Assembly (NCBI RefSeq): GCF_016599045.1
Contig: NZ_JAENKV010000004.1
Span: 1-64,000, forward strand
Length of the DNA stretch: 64,000 nucleotides
Reading direction: 5' to 3'
From: Campylobacter sp. TTU_617
GTDB lineage: Bacteria > Campylobacterota > Campylobacteria > Campylobacterales > Campylobacteraceae
A program made the position numbers and the translations under genes. Below the pieces are notes generated by a model, which was not told where the DNA came from, ran no database searches, and saw only the letters and a program-made list of their open reading frames with translations. This document shows positions 42,779-53,265 of this stretch, in pieces; within the stretch, counting starts at the first letter, position 1; the number at the start of each line of letters is the position of its first letter.

Positions 42779-43732
42779 ATGAAAATTTTTATAAATCTTC
42801 CTACTTGGCTAGGAGATGCTGTAATGTCTAGTGTAGCTATTTATGCTTTACTTGAAAAATTTCCTAAAGCTCAAATTATTTTTTATGGTTCCTTTGTAAG
42901 TATAGAACTTTTTAAAAATATAAAAAATTCTAAAACAATCATAGAAGATAAAAAACATAGATATTTAAATATTTTAAAACAAAGATCTCTTATAGGAGAA
43001 TGCGATATTGCCATCTCATTTAGATCAGCATTCTCAAGTAAAATTATTTTAAATTTAATTAAAAGTAAAAAAAGATTTTATTTTAATAAAAAACAAAATA
43101 AAGATGAACATCAGGTTTTAAAATATTTATATTTCATAGAAAAAAGTTTTAATTTTAAAACCAATTCAACACAATTAAGACTTCCTATTTTGCCAAAATA
43201 TAAATGCAATATTACTTTAAAAGATGATAAAAAAATTCTAGCTTTAAATCCAGGTGCTCATTATGGAAGTGCAAAAAGATGGGAAGCTAATTATTTTGCT
43301 AAAGTGGCAAAAGAATTTGCTAAAACGCATAAAATTGTTATTTTTGGAGTAAAAAGCGAAGAAGAAATTTGCAATAGCATAGAAAATATTTTAAAAAAAG
43401 ATGGTATTAAAGTAAAAAATTTATGTTCTAAAACAAGTATAAATAGCCTTTGTAAAAATATAGCATTTTGTGATTTATTTATTAGCAATGATAGCGGTAG
43501 TATGCATATAGCAGCTGTATATAAAGTAAAAACTATAGCTATTTTTGGATCTACAAATTTTAATCAAACTTCGCCTTGGCAAAATGAAAATGCTAAAATC
43601 GTTCATTTAAATTTAGCTTGTATGCCTTGTATGCAAAAAACTTGCCCCTTAAAACACCATAAATGTATGAAAGACTTAACTCCTGATATCGTAATCAAAG
43701 AAGCTAAAAAATTGCTAAACTATTCTATCTAA
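42779..43732 (+). CDS. waaF: LOS heptosyltransferase II
   Basis: GT9 enzyme of 317 residues. I start it at MKIFINLPTWLGDAVMSS (42779), not at the earlier in-frame ATG 42713 inside htrB. ALNPGAHYGSAKRW and FISNDSGSMHIAA are the donor-site motifs. Adds the second heptose. In many C. jejuni LOS loci waaF is the far boundary of the variable region; here it directly follows htrB. Its 3' end overlaps the convergent GT2 gene by 18 nt. Confidence 0.94.
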   Translation: MKIFINLPTWLGDAVMSSVAIYALLEKFPKAQIIFYGSFVSIELFKNIKNSKTIIEDKKHRYLNILKQRSLIGECDIAISFRSAFSSKIILNLIKSKKRFYFNKKQNKDEHQVLKYLYFIEKSFNFKTNSTQLRLPILPKYKCNITLKDDKKILALNPGAHYGSAKRWEANYFAKVAKEFAKTHKIVIFGVKSEEEICNSIENILKKDGIKVKNLCSKTSINSLCKNIAFCDLFISNDSGSMHIAAVYKVKTIAIFGSTNFNQTSPWQNENAKIVHLNLACMPCMQKTCPLKHHKCMKDLTPDIVIKEAKKLLNYSI

Positions 43733-44527
43733 TCTATTTTTCAAATCATTAAGCTCTTTTTCTAAAATTTCAAATAAATTCTTATGAAATATATCATTTT
43801 TAAATTCCAAAGAAAATTCTTTTATAAATTTAAAACTTTTTTGCTTATCTAAATAATTTTGATATAAAAATTTTTTACTTTCATAGCGTCCATTTTCATT
43901 AAATTCATAATAATAAACAAGCTCTTTGCAGATTCTTATTTTCTCACACTGCATAAAATACATATAACAAAAAAACATATCTTCGCTATAGCTTAATTTT
44001 TCATAAGGATTTATTTTTTGAAAAACTTTAAATATCATATCTTTTTTAAAAAGTTTAGCCCAAACGCTCCAGCAAAAATGTCTTTGCTGGAGTAAAAAAT
44101 TCAAAAACTCAGATTGATTAAAATTTTCATTTTGTTTAAAACGATAAAATTGTTTGGTATTTACTCTATGTACTAAAGCATCAAAACAAATCAAATCAAA
44201 ATCTTTAATCTCTTTTAAAGCTAACTCACAAGCATTTAAAGCTAAAGTATCATCAGGGTCTAAAAACATTATATAAGCTGAGCTTGAGTTTAATACTCCT
44301 ACATTTCTACTTGCAAAGGTTCCTAAATTCTTCTCATTGTGAATAATTTTAATTCTTTTATCTTTTAAAGCTTCTTCTTTAGCTATATTTATACTATTAT
44401 CACTTCCTAAATCATCTACTACAATAATCTCTATATCTTTAAGACTTTGATTTATACAACTATCTAAAGCTTTTTTTATATATTTTTCTACATTAAAGGT
44501 TGGAAGTATGATAGAGATTTGAGGCAT
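43715..44527 (-). CDS. LOS glycosyltransferase, GT2 (CgtB/Cj1136-like)
   Basis: 270-residue GT-A enzyme: ISIILPTFNVEKYIKKAL, VVDDLGSDNS, GTFASRNVGV and the DxD FLDPDDTLAL. The segments GTFASR and QRHFCWSVWAK are shared by the Cj1136/Cj1138 group of Campylobacter LOS galactosyltransferases. Probably extends the core to make the acceptor for the sialyltransferase; the linkage cannot be read from sequence. Last gene of the sialylation operon. Confidence 0.8.
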   Translation of the reverse strand: MPQISIILPTFNVEKYIKKALDSCINQSLKDIEIIVVDDLGSDNSINIAKEEALKDKRIKIIHNEKNLGTFASRNVGVLNSSSAYIMFLDPDDTLALNACELALKEIKDFDLICFDALVHRVNTKQFYRFKQNENFNQSEFLNFLLQQRHFCWSVWAKLFKKDMIFKVFQKINPYEKLSYSEDMFFCYMYFMQCEKIRICKELVYYYEFNENGRYESKKFLYQNYLDKQKSFKFIKEFSLEFKNDIFHKNLFEILEKELNDLKNRLDRIV

Positions 44528-44578
44528 ATTTAACCTTTTTTTACAAATTAAAAAGACTAATTGTCTTAAAAAATGGCT

Positions 44579-45265
44579 TTAATAAAAATCAAAATTTTTA
44601 AAAAATTCATTAGCCTTTTTCAAATCTTCTAAAGTATCTATATCAAAACTACTTTGTTTATCCATTTCGAAATAAGTAGTATTTTTAAGTAAAAAACTAG
44701 GATTTTTTAAAAATTCTTTAATTTTTAAAATATAAATAGCCCCATTACCCATATAAACATTTGGAAGTTTTTGTCTTGGCATAAAAGGATAAAAATCATT
44801 ACAAATTCCTTTTAAATTTTTATTTTCATCTATAGTAAAAGCTTTTAAAATTTTATTATCCTCTTTATAAACACTGATAAGTGCATTAGCATTTTTTTGC
44901 ATAAAATGATAAAAAGATTCATCTATATGTTTACTTGTTCTAAAAGGTGATGTAGGTTGAAGCAAAATTATATTTTCATAAGTTTTATATATTTCTAAAG
45001 CATGCAAAATCACTTTATCACTTGTAGTATTATCAAGCGCCAATTCTTTAGGACGCTCAATGGTATCAATTCCTTGACTCCTTGCATAAGTTAAAATTTC
45101 GTCTCCATCACTACTTAAAACAATTTTATCAATGCAAGTTGCTTCTTTAGCAGCTTTAATAGTATGATAAACTAATGGTTTGTTAGCCAAAAGAACTAAA
45201 TTTTTATTTTTAATACCTTTTGATCCAGCTCTTGCAGGAATTAAAGCCAAAGTTTTATTTGACAT
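44579..45265 (-). CDS. neuA: CMP-N-acetylneuraminate synthetase
   Basis: 228 residues starting with the CTP loop [26 protein letters not shown] and [14 protein letters not shown] follow. Activates Neu5Ac to CMP-Neu5Ac for the sialyltransferase. A stand-alone enzyme, not fused to a GalNAc transferase as in NCTC 11168. A 76-base gap separates it from neuC and contains possible -10 hexamers, so it may also have its own promoter. Confidence 0.93.
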   Translation of the reverse strand: MSNKTLALIPARAGSKGIKNKNLVLLANKPLVYHTIKAAKEATCIDKIVLSSDGDEILTYARSQGIDTIERPKELALDNTTSDKVILHALEIYKTYENIILLQPTSPFRTSKHIDESFYHFMQKNANALISVYKEDNKILKAFTIDENKNLKGICNDFYPFMPRQKLPNVYMGNGAIYILKIKEFLKNPSFLLKNTTYFEMDKQSSFDIDTLEDLKKANEFFKNFDFY

Positions 45266-45341
45266 TTTTATCCTTTAATTTTAAAAAATTACTAGTTTAT
45301 TTTACATTTTTTTTAATTTCAATTATGATCTAATTCTATAT

Positions 45342-46460
45342 TTATATTTTTAAATCTTTAAATATTTTTTGTTTAGAAATTTTAAAAAACATCCCACTTT
45401 TTAAAAGTTTTATAAATTTAGCACTACTTTTTTCTTTTATTTTTTTATAAATAGTTTTTTCTTTTTTCTTTACTTTTTGTATAGCTTTTAATATCTCGTC
45501 ACTTTCATAAGAGCTTTGTATAACTTTCTTTAAACCATTTCTTTTTTGTTGTCTTGAGCCTATATTTATTCCATCAACTCCAAAAAAAACAGCTTCTTTT
45601 AAAATACAACTTGAATTTCCTATAATAAAATCTGCATTTTTTAATAAAGTAATAAAATATTCAAATCTTAAAGATGGAAAAATTTTAAAACAAGATAAAT
45701 TCTTAAGTTTTTCATAACTTTTTAAAATAAACTCAAAGCCTAAATCATTATTAGGATAAATCACTATATAATTTTTCTTGCTTTTAATTAAAGCATTTAC
45801 AAATTTTTCACTTTGCTCTTTAATAAATTCAAGCTCTGTTACCACAGGATGAAAAGTAGCTATAGCATAGTTTTTAAAAGTAATATCATAATAAGCCTTA
45901 GCTTCTTCAATGCTAATAGAATTATCAGATAAAATATCCAAATCAGGAGAGCCTATAATAAAAATTGAATTCTCATCTTCTCCAAGTTGTATTAAACGTT
46001 TTTTAGCTAATTCATCATTGACTAAATGAATTTGAGCTAACTTTGAGATAGAATGTCTTATACTATCATCTATAGTTCCAGATAACTCGCCCCCTTCAAT
46101 ATGAGCAACTAAAATATTATTTAATACTCCGACTAAAGCTCCAGCCAAAGGCTCTATTCTATCTCCATGCACTACAATTAAATCAGGTTCTATTTCATTA
46201 ACAAATTTAGAAAAACCGTCTATAGTTGAAGCTAAAGCTGCTGGCATTTGATAGTATTTGTCATGGTTAATAAATTCATAAATATTTGTAAATCCACTTT
46301 TATAGATTTCTTTTGCAGTATATCCAAAATTCTTACTCATGTGCATCCCTGTAACAAAGACGAAAAGTTCAAATTCATTTGATTTTTCAATCTCTATCAT
46401 TAAAGATTTAATTTTAGAAAAATCAGCCCTAGTTCCCGTAATAAAAACAATTTTTTTCAT
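45342..46460 (-). CDS. neuC: UDP-GlcNAc 2-epimerase, hydrolysing (NeuC)
   Basis: 372 residues with the GT-B-like epimerase fold: [48 protein letters not shown] and [11 protein letters not shown]. Produces ManNAc from UDP-GlcNAc, the first step of Neu5Ac synthesis. Its start overlaps the neuB end by 4 nt. Confidence 0.94.
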   Translation of the reverse strand: MKKIVFITGTRADFSKIKSLMIEIEKSNEFELFVFVTGMHMSKNFGYTAKEIYKSGFTNIYEFINHDKYYQMPAALASTIDGFSKFVNEIEPDLIVVHGDRIEPLAGALVGVLNNILVAHIEGGELSGTIDDSIRHSISKLAQIHLVNDELAKKRLIQLGEDENSIFIIGSPDLDILSDNSISIEEAKAYYDITFKNYAIATFHPVVTELEFIKEQSEKFVNALIKSKKNYIVIYPNNDLGFEFILKSYEKLKNLSCFKIFPSLRFEYFITLLKNADFIIGNSSCILKEAVFFGVDGINIGSRQQKRNGLKKVIQSSYESDEILKAIQKVKKKEKTIYKKIKEKSSAKFIKLLKSGMFFKISKQKIFKDLKI

Positions 46461-47494
46461 TGAAAATCCTCATATTTTAACTGCACATCTTTTGCAATAT
46501 CTCTTAAAGCAACTTTGCCTAAAATACTCTCAAATTCACTAGCTCTAATCCCACCAACCCCTGGTCTTTTCACCCAAATATTTTCCAAAGAAAAAATATC
46601 ACCTTTTTTAATTTCTTTTATACTAACAACACTTGCAAAAGCAAAATCAATAGTAACTTGCTCCTCTTTTACTGCGTTCTTTTTAGCATTTAAACCACGC
46701 ATTATTGCCATTTGTTCACTTTGAATTATAAGCTCTTTTAAAGCACTTTCATCCATAGAGCAAATTATATCAGGACCACTTCTATCCATAGTATCTACAA
46801 AGTGTCTCTCAAGCATACAAGCACCCAAAGCAACAGCTCCTAAACAGGCAAGATTGCTAGTAGTATGATCACTAAGCCCCACCAAACAAGAAAACTCTTT
46901 TTTAAGTTCAAGCATAGCATTTAATCTTACAAGATTCATAGGAGTTGGATAAAGATTGGTTGTATGAAGCAATACAAAAGGAATTTCACTAGCCCTTAAA
47001 ATTTCTATAGTTGGTTTTATACTTTCAATGCTGTTCATTCCTGTGCTTACAATCATAGGCTTTTTAAAATTTGCAATATGTTTTATCAGTGGATAATTAT
47101 TACATTCTCCAGACCCTATTTTAAAAGCGTTAACTCCCATATCTTCTAGTCTATTTGCAGCCGCCCTTGAAAAAGGAGTACTAAGATAAACAAGTCCTTG
47201 CTTTTGAGTATATTCCTTAAGAGCCAACTCGTCTTTATAATTTAAAGCACACTTTTGCATAATCTCATATATACTCACATTCGCATTTCCTGGGATTACA
47301 TTTTTAGCTGCAACACACATTTCATCTTCAACAATATGAGTTTGATGTTTAATAATCTTAGCACCCGCTCTTTTGGCACTATCTACCATAAGTTTTGCCA
47401 ACTCTAAACTACCATTATGATTAATACCAATTTCTGGGATAACTAAAGGAGAATTTTGTTCAGATATAGTTAAATTTTCGATTTTTATTTGCAT
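46457..47494 (-). CDS. neuB: N-acetylneuraminate synthase
   Basis: Condenses ManNAc with PEP to Neu5Ac. An N-terminal TIM barrel ([62 protein letters not shown]) is followed by a SAF-type antifreeze-like domain ([19 protein letters not shown]). I start it at 47494 (MQIKIENL) because GGAAAG precedes that ATG and it shares one base with the cst stop (TAATG). Closest to the Neu5Ac-type NeuB1 rather than to legionaminate or pseudaminate synthases. Confidence 0.93.
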   Translation of the reverse strand: MQIKIENLTISEQNSPLVIPEIGINHNGSLELAKLMVDSAKRAGAKIIKHQTHIVEDEMCVAAKNVIPGNANVSIYEIMQKCALNYKDELALKEYTQKQGLVYLSTPFSRAAANRLEDMGVNAFKIGSGECNNYPLIKHIANFKKPMIVSTGMNSIESIKPTIEILRASEIPFVLLHTTNLYPTPMNLVRLNAMLELKKEFSCLVGLSDHTTSNLACLGAVALGACMLERHFVDTMDRSGPDIICSMDESALKELIIQSEQMAIMRGLNAKKNAVKEEQVTIDFAFASVVSIKEIKKGDIFSLENIWVKRPGVGGIRASEFESILGKVALRDIAKDVQLKYEDFQ

Positions 47495-48705
47495 TATTCT
47501 TTCCATTCTTTTTTAATTTTTTTAATTCTAAATAAAAAAGTAAAAGGATGTTTAATTAAAATACTGCCTAAATTATAAGCTAAAGTTCGTTTTATTTTTA
47601 AAGCTTCCTTATAGTCACGATAAGACTCCAAAGGCGGTAATTTTAATGATGGACTTTGTTTGATTCTTTTTTTATAGCGTCTTTGATCTTTTAAATGTCT
47701 ATAAATAATATAAGATAATATAAAAGGTAACCTAATATAATCACTTAAATTTCTTAAATCAATTAAAACATTACCTAATTTATATGAGAGATGATTTTGA
47801 ATTCTTTCTTTAGCTGAACGTTGGTTAAAATTATTTTTAACATTTGAAAATATATTAATTTTATTTTTCTTTTTAATTTCTAATTGATTAGGGTTTTTAG
47901 TCTGAAGAACTTTATCATAATAAAGCTTTATAAAAGGAGTTTCTTTAGGGATAAGAATATCATCTAAGGCATTTTGTGTCTTTTTTAAAAGTATAAAAGA
48001 ATTATTAGTTAATGGAGCTAAACTAAAATTTTTAGCTAAAATTGATTCTGGGTTTAAAGAAAAAAATGAAACATTATAAGTTTTAGCAAGAAATTCTAAA
48101 GCCTTTAAATCAGTATCCTTACTATGAAAATAAGATGGAACTTTATTTTCTCCTATTAATTTATTATAATTTTGTTTATTGGCATTATAGGCATAAACAT
48201 TTTTTCCTGTTGAAAAATCTATATTACCCTCATAAAAATCAATTCCACTCAAATAAATCTTTTTATAACCCAAAGCTACTGCAACAGCACACATGTAAAT
48301 TCCACTAGTTATACGTTTATCCTTATAAAGTTCATTATAACAAATATAAGCATTAAATTCTTTTAATTTCTCAAGATAACTACTGCCTAAATTAGCATCT
48401 GGAAAAAAATAATCAAAATACTTTATAAAATTTAAATGATTTTCATAAATACTATGAAGTTTAAAATTAGAACAAATAAAATTATCAATTTTATATTCTT
48501 TATTTTTTATAAGAGTTTTAGCAGTATAAATTTGTTCTAAGAAAAAACTTTGATTAAAAAAAGTCATCTTAATGTCTTTACCTAGGTAATATTTATCTTC
48601 AAGATAAAATTGATTACACCTAAAAACTTCATAATCTTTTGGTAATCTTTTATAATCAATATTTTTTAAACTAGGACCATTACCCGCTACAATTAAATTC
48701 TTCAT
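47494..48705 (-). CDS. cst: LOS sialyltransferase, GT42, CstI-like with C-terminal extension
   Basis: 403 residues. Catalytic domain motifs of family GT42: [52 protein letters not shown] and [11 protein letters not shown], whose His is the expected general base. Transfers Neu5Ac from CMP-Neu5Ac to the LOS. As in CstI, and unlike the shorter CstII, a C-terminal tail follows; it has two similar stretches ([12 protein letters not shown] and [12 protein letters not shown]) also seen in other Campylobacter surface proteins. First gene of the operon; the GAGAAAGA ribosome site is weak. Confidence 0.88.
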   Translation of the reverse strand: MKNLIVAGNGPSLKNIDYKRLPKDYEVFRCNQFYLEDKYYLGKDIKMTFFNQSFFLEQIYTAKTLIKNKEYKIDNFICSNFKLHSIYENHLNFIKYFDYFFPDANLGSSYLEKLKEFNAYICYNELYKDKRITSGIYMCAVAVALGYKKIYLSGIDFYEGNIDFSTGKNVYAYNANKQNYNKLIGENKVPSYFHSKDTDLKALEFLAKTYNVSFFSLNPESILAKNFSLAPLTNNSFILLKKTQNALDDILIPKETPFIKLYYDKVLQTKNPNQLEIKKKNKINIFSNVKNNFNQRSAKERIQNHLSYKLGNVLIDLRNLSDYIRLPFILSYIIYRHLKDQRRYKKRIKQSPSLKLPPLESYRDYKEALKIKRTLAYNLGSILIKHPFTFLFRIKKIKKEWKE

Positions 48706-48738
48706 TCTTTCTCTTGCTGTTTTATTTTTGAAAAAATG

Positions 48739-48753
48739 ATTATACCCCCCCCC
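48739..48753 (-). promoter_or_regulatory. Predicted phase-variable cst promoter: G9 abutting TATAAT
   Basis: On the minus strand nine G (48745-48753) run directly into TATAAT (48739-48744), 33 nt before the cst ATG. Upstream of the tract, up to the carB leader, I find no ATG, so the tract cannot be part of a longer cst reading frame. Changing the number of G would shift the spacing of upstream sequence relative to the -10, giving transcriptional phase variation of the sialylation genes. The carB promoter lies divergently about 60 nt away. Confidence 0.65.
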
Positions 48754-48815
48754 TGTGAATTTAAGCTTAAAATAAAAATAATTTAAATTTCAAGTTTTAA
48801 AAAACTAAGATTTGC

Positions 48816-48821
48816 TATAAT
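48816..48821 (+). promoter_or_regulatory. Predicted carB -10 box (TATAAT)
   Basis: TTTGCTATAAT, with TTTG at about -16, 27 nt before the chosen carB start codon at 48849. Confidence 0.6.
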
Positions 48822-48848
48822 TTATAAAAAATAATGATAGGAAAATTT

Positions 48849-51800
48849 ATGCCAAAACGAAACGATATTAATACCATTTTACTTATAGGAAGTGGCCCTA
48901 TTATCATAGGACAGGCTTGTGAATTTGATTATTCTGGTACTCAAGCTATTAAAACCTTAAAAGAACTAGGCTATCGTGTCGTACTTATAAACTCAAATCC
49001 AGCAACCATTATGACAGATCCTGATTTTGCTGATGCAACTTATATAGAACCTATAACTAAAGAAAATATTTTAAGCATTATCAAAAAAGAAAAAGTTGAT
49101 GCTATTTTACCTACTATGGGTGGTCAAGTTGCCTTAAATGCTGCAATGCAAATTTATGAAAGCGGACTTTTAGGAAAAGTAAAATTTTTAGGAGCTAATC
49201 CTGAGGCAATCAAAAAAGGAGAAGATCGTCAAATTTTTAAAGAAAGTATGAAAAAAATTGGTATGGATCTTCCAAAATCTATGTATGCTTATAATTACAA
49301 TGAAGCCTTAAAAGCTATAGATGAAATAGGTTTTCCTTTAATGATACGCTCTTCTTTTACTTTAGGCGGAGCTGGAAGTGGGGTTGTTTATAATCTAGAA
49401 GAATTTCAAGAACTTGCCCAACAAGCACTATCTTTAAGTCCTATAGGTGAAATCTTAATAGAAGAAAGCTTACTAGGTTGGAAAGAATATGAAATGGAAG
49501 TTATTCGTGATAAATTCGATAACTGCATTATAGTTTGCTCAATAGAAAATTTAGATCCTATGGGAGTTCATACTGGAGATAGTATCACTATAGCACCTGC
49601 CCTTACCTTAACTGATAAAGAATATCAGGCTATGCGTAATGCTTCTTTTGAAATTTTACGTGAAATTGGAGTAGATACTGGAGGATCAAATGTTCAATTT
49701 GCCATAAATCCTGAAAATGGTAGAATGATAGTAATAGAAATGAACCCTAGAGTTTCAAGATCAAGTGCTTTAGCAAGTAAAGCAACAGGCTATCCCATAG
49801 CAAAAGTAGCTACACTTTTAGCAGTAGGGTTTAGTTTAGATGAAATTAAAAATGATATTACGGGAACCCCTGCTTCTTTTGAACCTGTAATTGATTATAT
49901 AGTAACTAAAATTCCGCGTTTTGCTTTTGAAAAATTTCCTAAAGCAGATAAAATTTTAGGGACTTCTATGAAAAGCGTTGGCGAAGTTATGGCCATAGGA
50001 CGCACCTTTAAAGAAAGCATACAAAAAGCTCTTTGCTCACTTGAAAAAAATTATGATGGATTTAATGAAATCAATATCAAAGATAAAAATGAACTTGTCT
50101 TTAATATAAGAAATGCTAACGAAAAAAGACTTCTTTATATAGCTGAGGCTTTTAGAGAAGGTCTAAATATCAATGAAATTTATGAGTATTCTAAAATAGA
50201 TACTTGGTTTTTAAATCAAATCAAAGAAATTATTGATTTTGAGAAAAAAATAGATATGGATATTTTAAACAATAAAAATTTACTAAGAAAAGCTAAAACT
50301 ATGGGTTTTTCTGATAAAAGAATTGCACATTTAATAAATACAAAAGATAATTTAGAATTAAGTCAAAATGATATTTATTATGCAAGAGTCAATCAAAATA
50401 TCATAACCGAATTTCACGAAGTAGATACTTGCTCAGGTGAATTTAATGCTATTACGCCTTATTATTATTCTAGTTTTAATGTTTTAGAACTCACTCAAAG
50501 CATAAACAAAAAAGAAAAAAAAGAAAAAAAGGTAATGATTATAGGTGGGGGACCAAATAGGATAGGACAAGGGATTGAATTTGATTATGCTTGTGTTCAA
50601 GCTTCTTTTGCTTTAAAGGATATGGGTATAAAAACTATAATGTATAATTGCAATCCAGAAACTGTTTCAACTGATTATGATATTAGCGATGTGCTTTATT
50701 TTGAACCTATTGATTTTGAACATTTAAGAGCTGTAATAGAAAAAGAAAAACCAGATGGTATTATTGTTCATTTTGGAGGGCAAACTCCTTTAAAATTTGC
50801 TAAACAACTCAGTGCTTTTGGAGCTAAGATTATAGGGACAAATGCTAGAGTCATTGATCTTGCTGAAGATAGAAAAAAATTTTCAGAATTTATTGTAAAA
50901 CTTGGAATCAATCAGCCTAAAAATGGCACAGCCTATAGCATAGAAGAAGCTATTTTAAAAGCAAATGAAATAGGTTATCCTGTTTTAGTACGCCCAAGCT
51001 ATGTTTTAGGTGGGCGTGCTATGCGTATTGTCCATAATGAAGAAGAATTAAAACTTTATGTTAAAGAAGCTGTTAAATTAAGCAATAAAAGCCCTATTTT
51101 GATTGATCAGTTCTTAGATAATGCAAGCGAATTTGATGTTGATGCAATTTGCGATGGTAAAAATGTTTATGTAGCAGGAATTATGGAGCATATCGAAGAA
51201 GCTGGAATTCACTCAGGCGATAGTGCTTGTTCATTACCACCTTGCAATATCGATGAAAAAATACAAGAATTAATCATACAAAAAACAGCTGATATAGCTT
51301 TAAATTTAGGAGTGATAGGGCTTTTAAACATACAATTTGCTCTTTATCAAAATGAGCTTTACATTATAGAAGTAAATCCTAGAGCTAGTAGAACCGTTCC
51401 TTTTGTAAGTAAAGCAACAGGCATAGCCTTAGCAAAAGTGGCAACACGTGTAATGTGGCAAGGAAATTTAAAAGAGGCTTTAAATTTTTATGATAAATTC
51501 GGAATTGTTAAAGAAAAAAATGGAATTTTAAGACCTAAAAAATCTCAAAGAATCAATTTAAAAGGTGTTGTTTTTCCTTTCTCTAAGCTAAGTGGAAGTG
51601 ATTTAGAACTTGGACCCGAAATGAGATCAACTGGTGAAGTAATGGGGATTAGTAAAGATTTTGCTAATTCTTATGCTAAAATTCAAATTGCCTCATCTAA
51701 TAATCTTCCAGAAAAAGGAAGTATTTTTATATCCTTAAAAGATGAAGATAAAAAATATACTAAAAAAATCGCCTCTGAATACTCAAAACTCGGTTTTAAA

Positions 51801-52115
51801 CTTATGGCTACAAGTGGAACTTATAAAGAAATTATTAAAAATGGTTTTGAGTGCGAGTTAATCTATAAAATATCAGAAGGACGCCCCAATGTTGAAGATA
51901 AGTTAAAAAATGGGGAAATAGAACTTGTTATTAATACAAGTGATGAAAATAGTTTTAAAGAAGATACAAGAAAAATAAGAGCTAATATTATACGTTTTAA
52001 AACTCCTTATTTTACAAATTTAAGAGCTGCTTTTGCGGGAGCAAAAAGCATAAAAGCTATACAAGATAAGAGTTATTTAGAAGTTAAAAGTTTACAAGAA
52101 TGGCTTAAAGTATAA
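48849..52115 (+). CDS. carB: Carbamoyl-phosphate synthase large subunit
   Basis: 1088 residues with two homologous ATP-grasp halves: [21 protein letters not shown] and [18 protein letters not shown] open them, [20 protein letters not shown] and [18 protein letters not shown] close the ATP sites, and a C-terminal MGS-like domain follows ([11 protein letters not shown]). Start set at MPKRND, preceded by AGGAAAA; an earlier in-frame ATG (48834) lacks a ribosome site. Makes carbamoyl phosphate for arginine and for PyrB. The carA partner is not in the window. Confidence 0.97.
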   Translation: MPKRNDINTILLIGSGPIIIGQACEFDYSGTQAIKTLKELGYRVVLINSNPATIMTDPDFADATYIEPITKENILSIIKKEKVDAILPTMGGQVALNAAMQIYESGLLGKVKFLGANPEAIKKGEDRQIFKESMKKIGMDLPKSMYAYNYNEALKAIDEIGFPLMIRSSFTLGGAGSGVVYNLEEFQELAQQALSLSPIGEILIEESLLGWKEYEMEVIRDKFDNCIIVCSIENLDPMGVHTGDSITIAPALTLTDKEYQAMRNASFEILREIGVDTGGSNVQFAINPENGRMIVIEMNPRVSRSSALASKATGYPIAKVATLLAVGFSLDEIKNDITGTPASFEPVIDYIVTKIPRFAFEKFPKADKILGTSMKSVGEVMAIGRTFKESIQKALCSLEKNYDGFNEINIKDKNELVFNIRNANEKRLLYIAEAFREGLNINEIYEYSKIDTWFLNQIKEIIDFEKKIDMDILNNKNLLRKAKTMGFSDKRIAHLINTKDNLELSQNDIYYARVNQNIITEFHEVDTCSGEFNAITPYYYSSFNVLELTQSINKKEKKEKKVMIIGGGPNRIGQGIEFDYACVQASFALKDMGIKTIMYNCNPETVSTDYDISDVLYFEPIDFEHLRAVIEKEKPDGIIVHFGGQTPLKFAKQLSAFGAKIIGTNARVIDLAEDRKKFSEFIVKLGINQPKNGTAYSIEEAILKANEIGYPVLVRPSYVLGGRAMRIVHNEEELKLYVKEAVKLSNKSPILIDQFLDNASEFDVDAICDGKNVYVAGIMEHIEEAGIHSGDSACSLPPCNIDEKIQELIIQKTADIALNLGVIGLLNIQFALYQNELYIIEVNPRASRTVPFVSKATGIALAKVATRVMWQGNLKEALNFYDKFGIVKEKNGILRPKKSQRINLKGVVFPFSKLSGSDLELGPEMRSTGEVMGISKDFANSYAKIQIASSNNLPEKGSIFISLKDEDKKYTKKIASEYSKLGFKLMATSGTYKEIIKNGFECELIYKISEGRPNVEDKLKNGEIELVINTSDENSFKEDTRKIRANIIRFKTPYFTNLRAAFAGAKSIKAIQDKSYLEVKSLQEWLKV

Positions 52116-52121
52116 AATATT

Positions 52122-52544
52122 ATGATCTACTTAGCACAAACTGATACAACGGCGGGATTTTTAAGTAAAAATTTAGAAAAGCTTAATGCTTTAAAAAATA
52201 GAGATCAAAAGCAATTTTGCATTATAACAACAGCTAAATTTGATGAACTTAAAAAACTCGCAAGAGTGCCAAAATATTTTAAAAATTTGATAAGAAAAAG
52301 TAAAAAAACAACTTTTATTTATCCAAATTTAAAAGCTATTCGCATTATAAAAGATCATCCACACGAAGAATTTTTAAAAGAATGGGATTGGCTTTTTTCC
52401 ACTTCAGCAAATAAACACGGAGAAAAATTTGATGAAATTTGGGCAAGAAGTGTTGCAGATAAAATTATAGATCAAAAACTCTTTGAAGATAGTGCTTCTA
52501 AAATTTTTAAATTAAGCAAAAAAAGAAAAAGAAAAATACGCTAA
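52122..52544 (+). CDS. Short Sua5/YciO/YrdC-like protein (Cj0280-like)
   Basis: 140 residues, shorter than a full TsaC (about 190). The start IYLAQTDTTAGFLSKN resembles the YrdC PTDTVYG entry and WLFSTSANKHGE resembles the STSAN motif. It may be a reduced threonylcarbamoyl-AMP synthase-like protein, but the missing length makes that uncertain. Begins 6 nt after carB, so co-transcription is likely. Very basic C terminus (KKRKRKIR). Confidence 0.7.
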   Translation: MIYLAQTDTTAGFLSKNLEKLNALKNRDQKQFCIITTAKFDELKKLARVPKYFKNLIRKSKKTTFIYPNLKAIRIIKDHPHEEFLKEWDWLFSTSANKHGEKFDEIWARSVADKIIDQKLFEDSASKIFKLSKKRKRKIR

Positions 52545-52565
52545 TTTTAGATGATATTTTTAGTA

Positions 52566-52571
52566 TATAAT
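52566..52571 (+). promoter_or_regulatory. Predicted promoter for the SMR pair (TATAAT)
   Basis: TAGTATATAAT, 24 nt before the TTG start of the first efflux gene. Confidence 0.5.
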
Positions 52572-52594
52572 ATTTATTTTCAAAAAGGATAAAT

Positions 52595-52939
52595 TTGAAA
52601 AAGCAAATTAGTTTAAATCTTGCTTGGAGCTTAGTGATTCTAGGTGGAATCATTGAATGTTTTTGGGTAAGTGGTCTAAAATACGCTAATACCTTGCCTT
52701 TATATATCTTAACAGGTGTAGGAATTTGCATTTCATTTGCTTGTGCGGTTATTGCCATGAAAAAGATTGAAGTTAGCATTGCTTATTCTGTATTTGTAGG
52801 AATTGGAACAGCTGGAGTAGTGCTAGTTGAAATGTTTTATTTTAAGGAAAATTTTTCTTTATTTAAAATTATACTTATTTTAACCTTGCTTAGCGGAGTT
52901 ATAGGTCTTAAATTTATAAGTAAAGAAAATAAAGATTGA
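52595..52939 (+). CDS. SMR-family efflux subunit 1 (Cj0310-like)
   Basis: 114 residues with four membrane helices. Helix 1 has the essential Glu in LGGIIECFWVSGLKYA. The start is TTG (52595) with AAGGA 5 nt before it; no ATG is usable. Forms a pair with the next gene, as in heterodimeric SMR transporters of the EbrAB/YkkCD type. Exported compound unknown. Confidence 0.85.
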   Translation: MKKQISLNLAWSLVILGGIIECFWVSGLKYANTLPLYILTGVGICISFACAVIAMKKIEVSIAYSVFVGIGTAGVVLVEMFYFKENFSLFKIILILTLLSGVIGLKFISKENKD

Positions 52940-52947
52940 GTTATAAA

Positions 52948-53265
52948 ATGAGTTGGTTTTTTTTATTTTTAGCAGGTTGTATGGAAATCATAGGCGTTAT
53001 AGCTATGAAAAAACTAATTAATACAGGTAAAAAAATCTTTTTATTTATTATTTTGATTCAATTTTCTCTTAGTTTTAGTTTTCTCTCTTTAGCTATGCGT
53101 GAAATTTCTATGGGAGTAGCCTATGCTATATGGACAGGTATTGGTGCTGGAGGTGGTGTTATCGTTGGAATTATATTTTTTAAAGAAAGTAAAAATATGT
53201 TAAAATTTTTCTTTCTTGGCTTAATTCTAGCTTCAAGTATAGGCTTAAAACTTTTAGGAAATTAA
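52948..53265 (+). CDS. SMR-family efflux subunit 2 (Cj0309-like)
   Basis: 105 residues, four membrane helices, Glu in [16 protein letters not shown] and [22 protein letters not shown] in helix 3 and its loop. I use the ATG at 52948, giving the usual SMR N terminus [10 protein letters not shown]; a TTG at 52936 overlapping the upstream stop is the alternative. The two subunits differ enough to suggest opposite membrane orientation. Confidence 0.85.
   Translation: MSWFFLFLAGCMEIIGVIAMKKLINTGKKIFLFIILIQFSLSFSFLSLAMREISMGVAYAIWTGIGAGGGVIVGIIFFKESKNMLKFFFLGLILASSIGLKLLGN

Noticed and set aside
48834-48848. Earlier ATG for carB giving five extra residues
   Set aside because: It has no ribosome site, while AGGAAAA precedes the ATG at 48849 and the product then starts with the family's usual MPKRxD.
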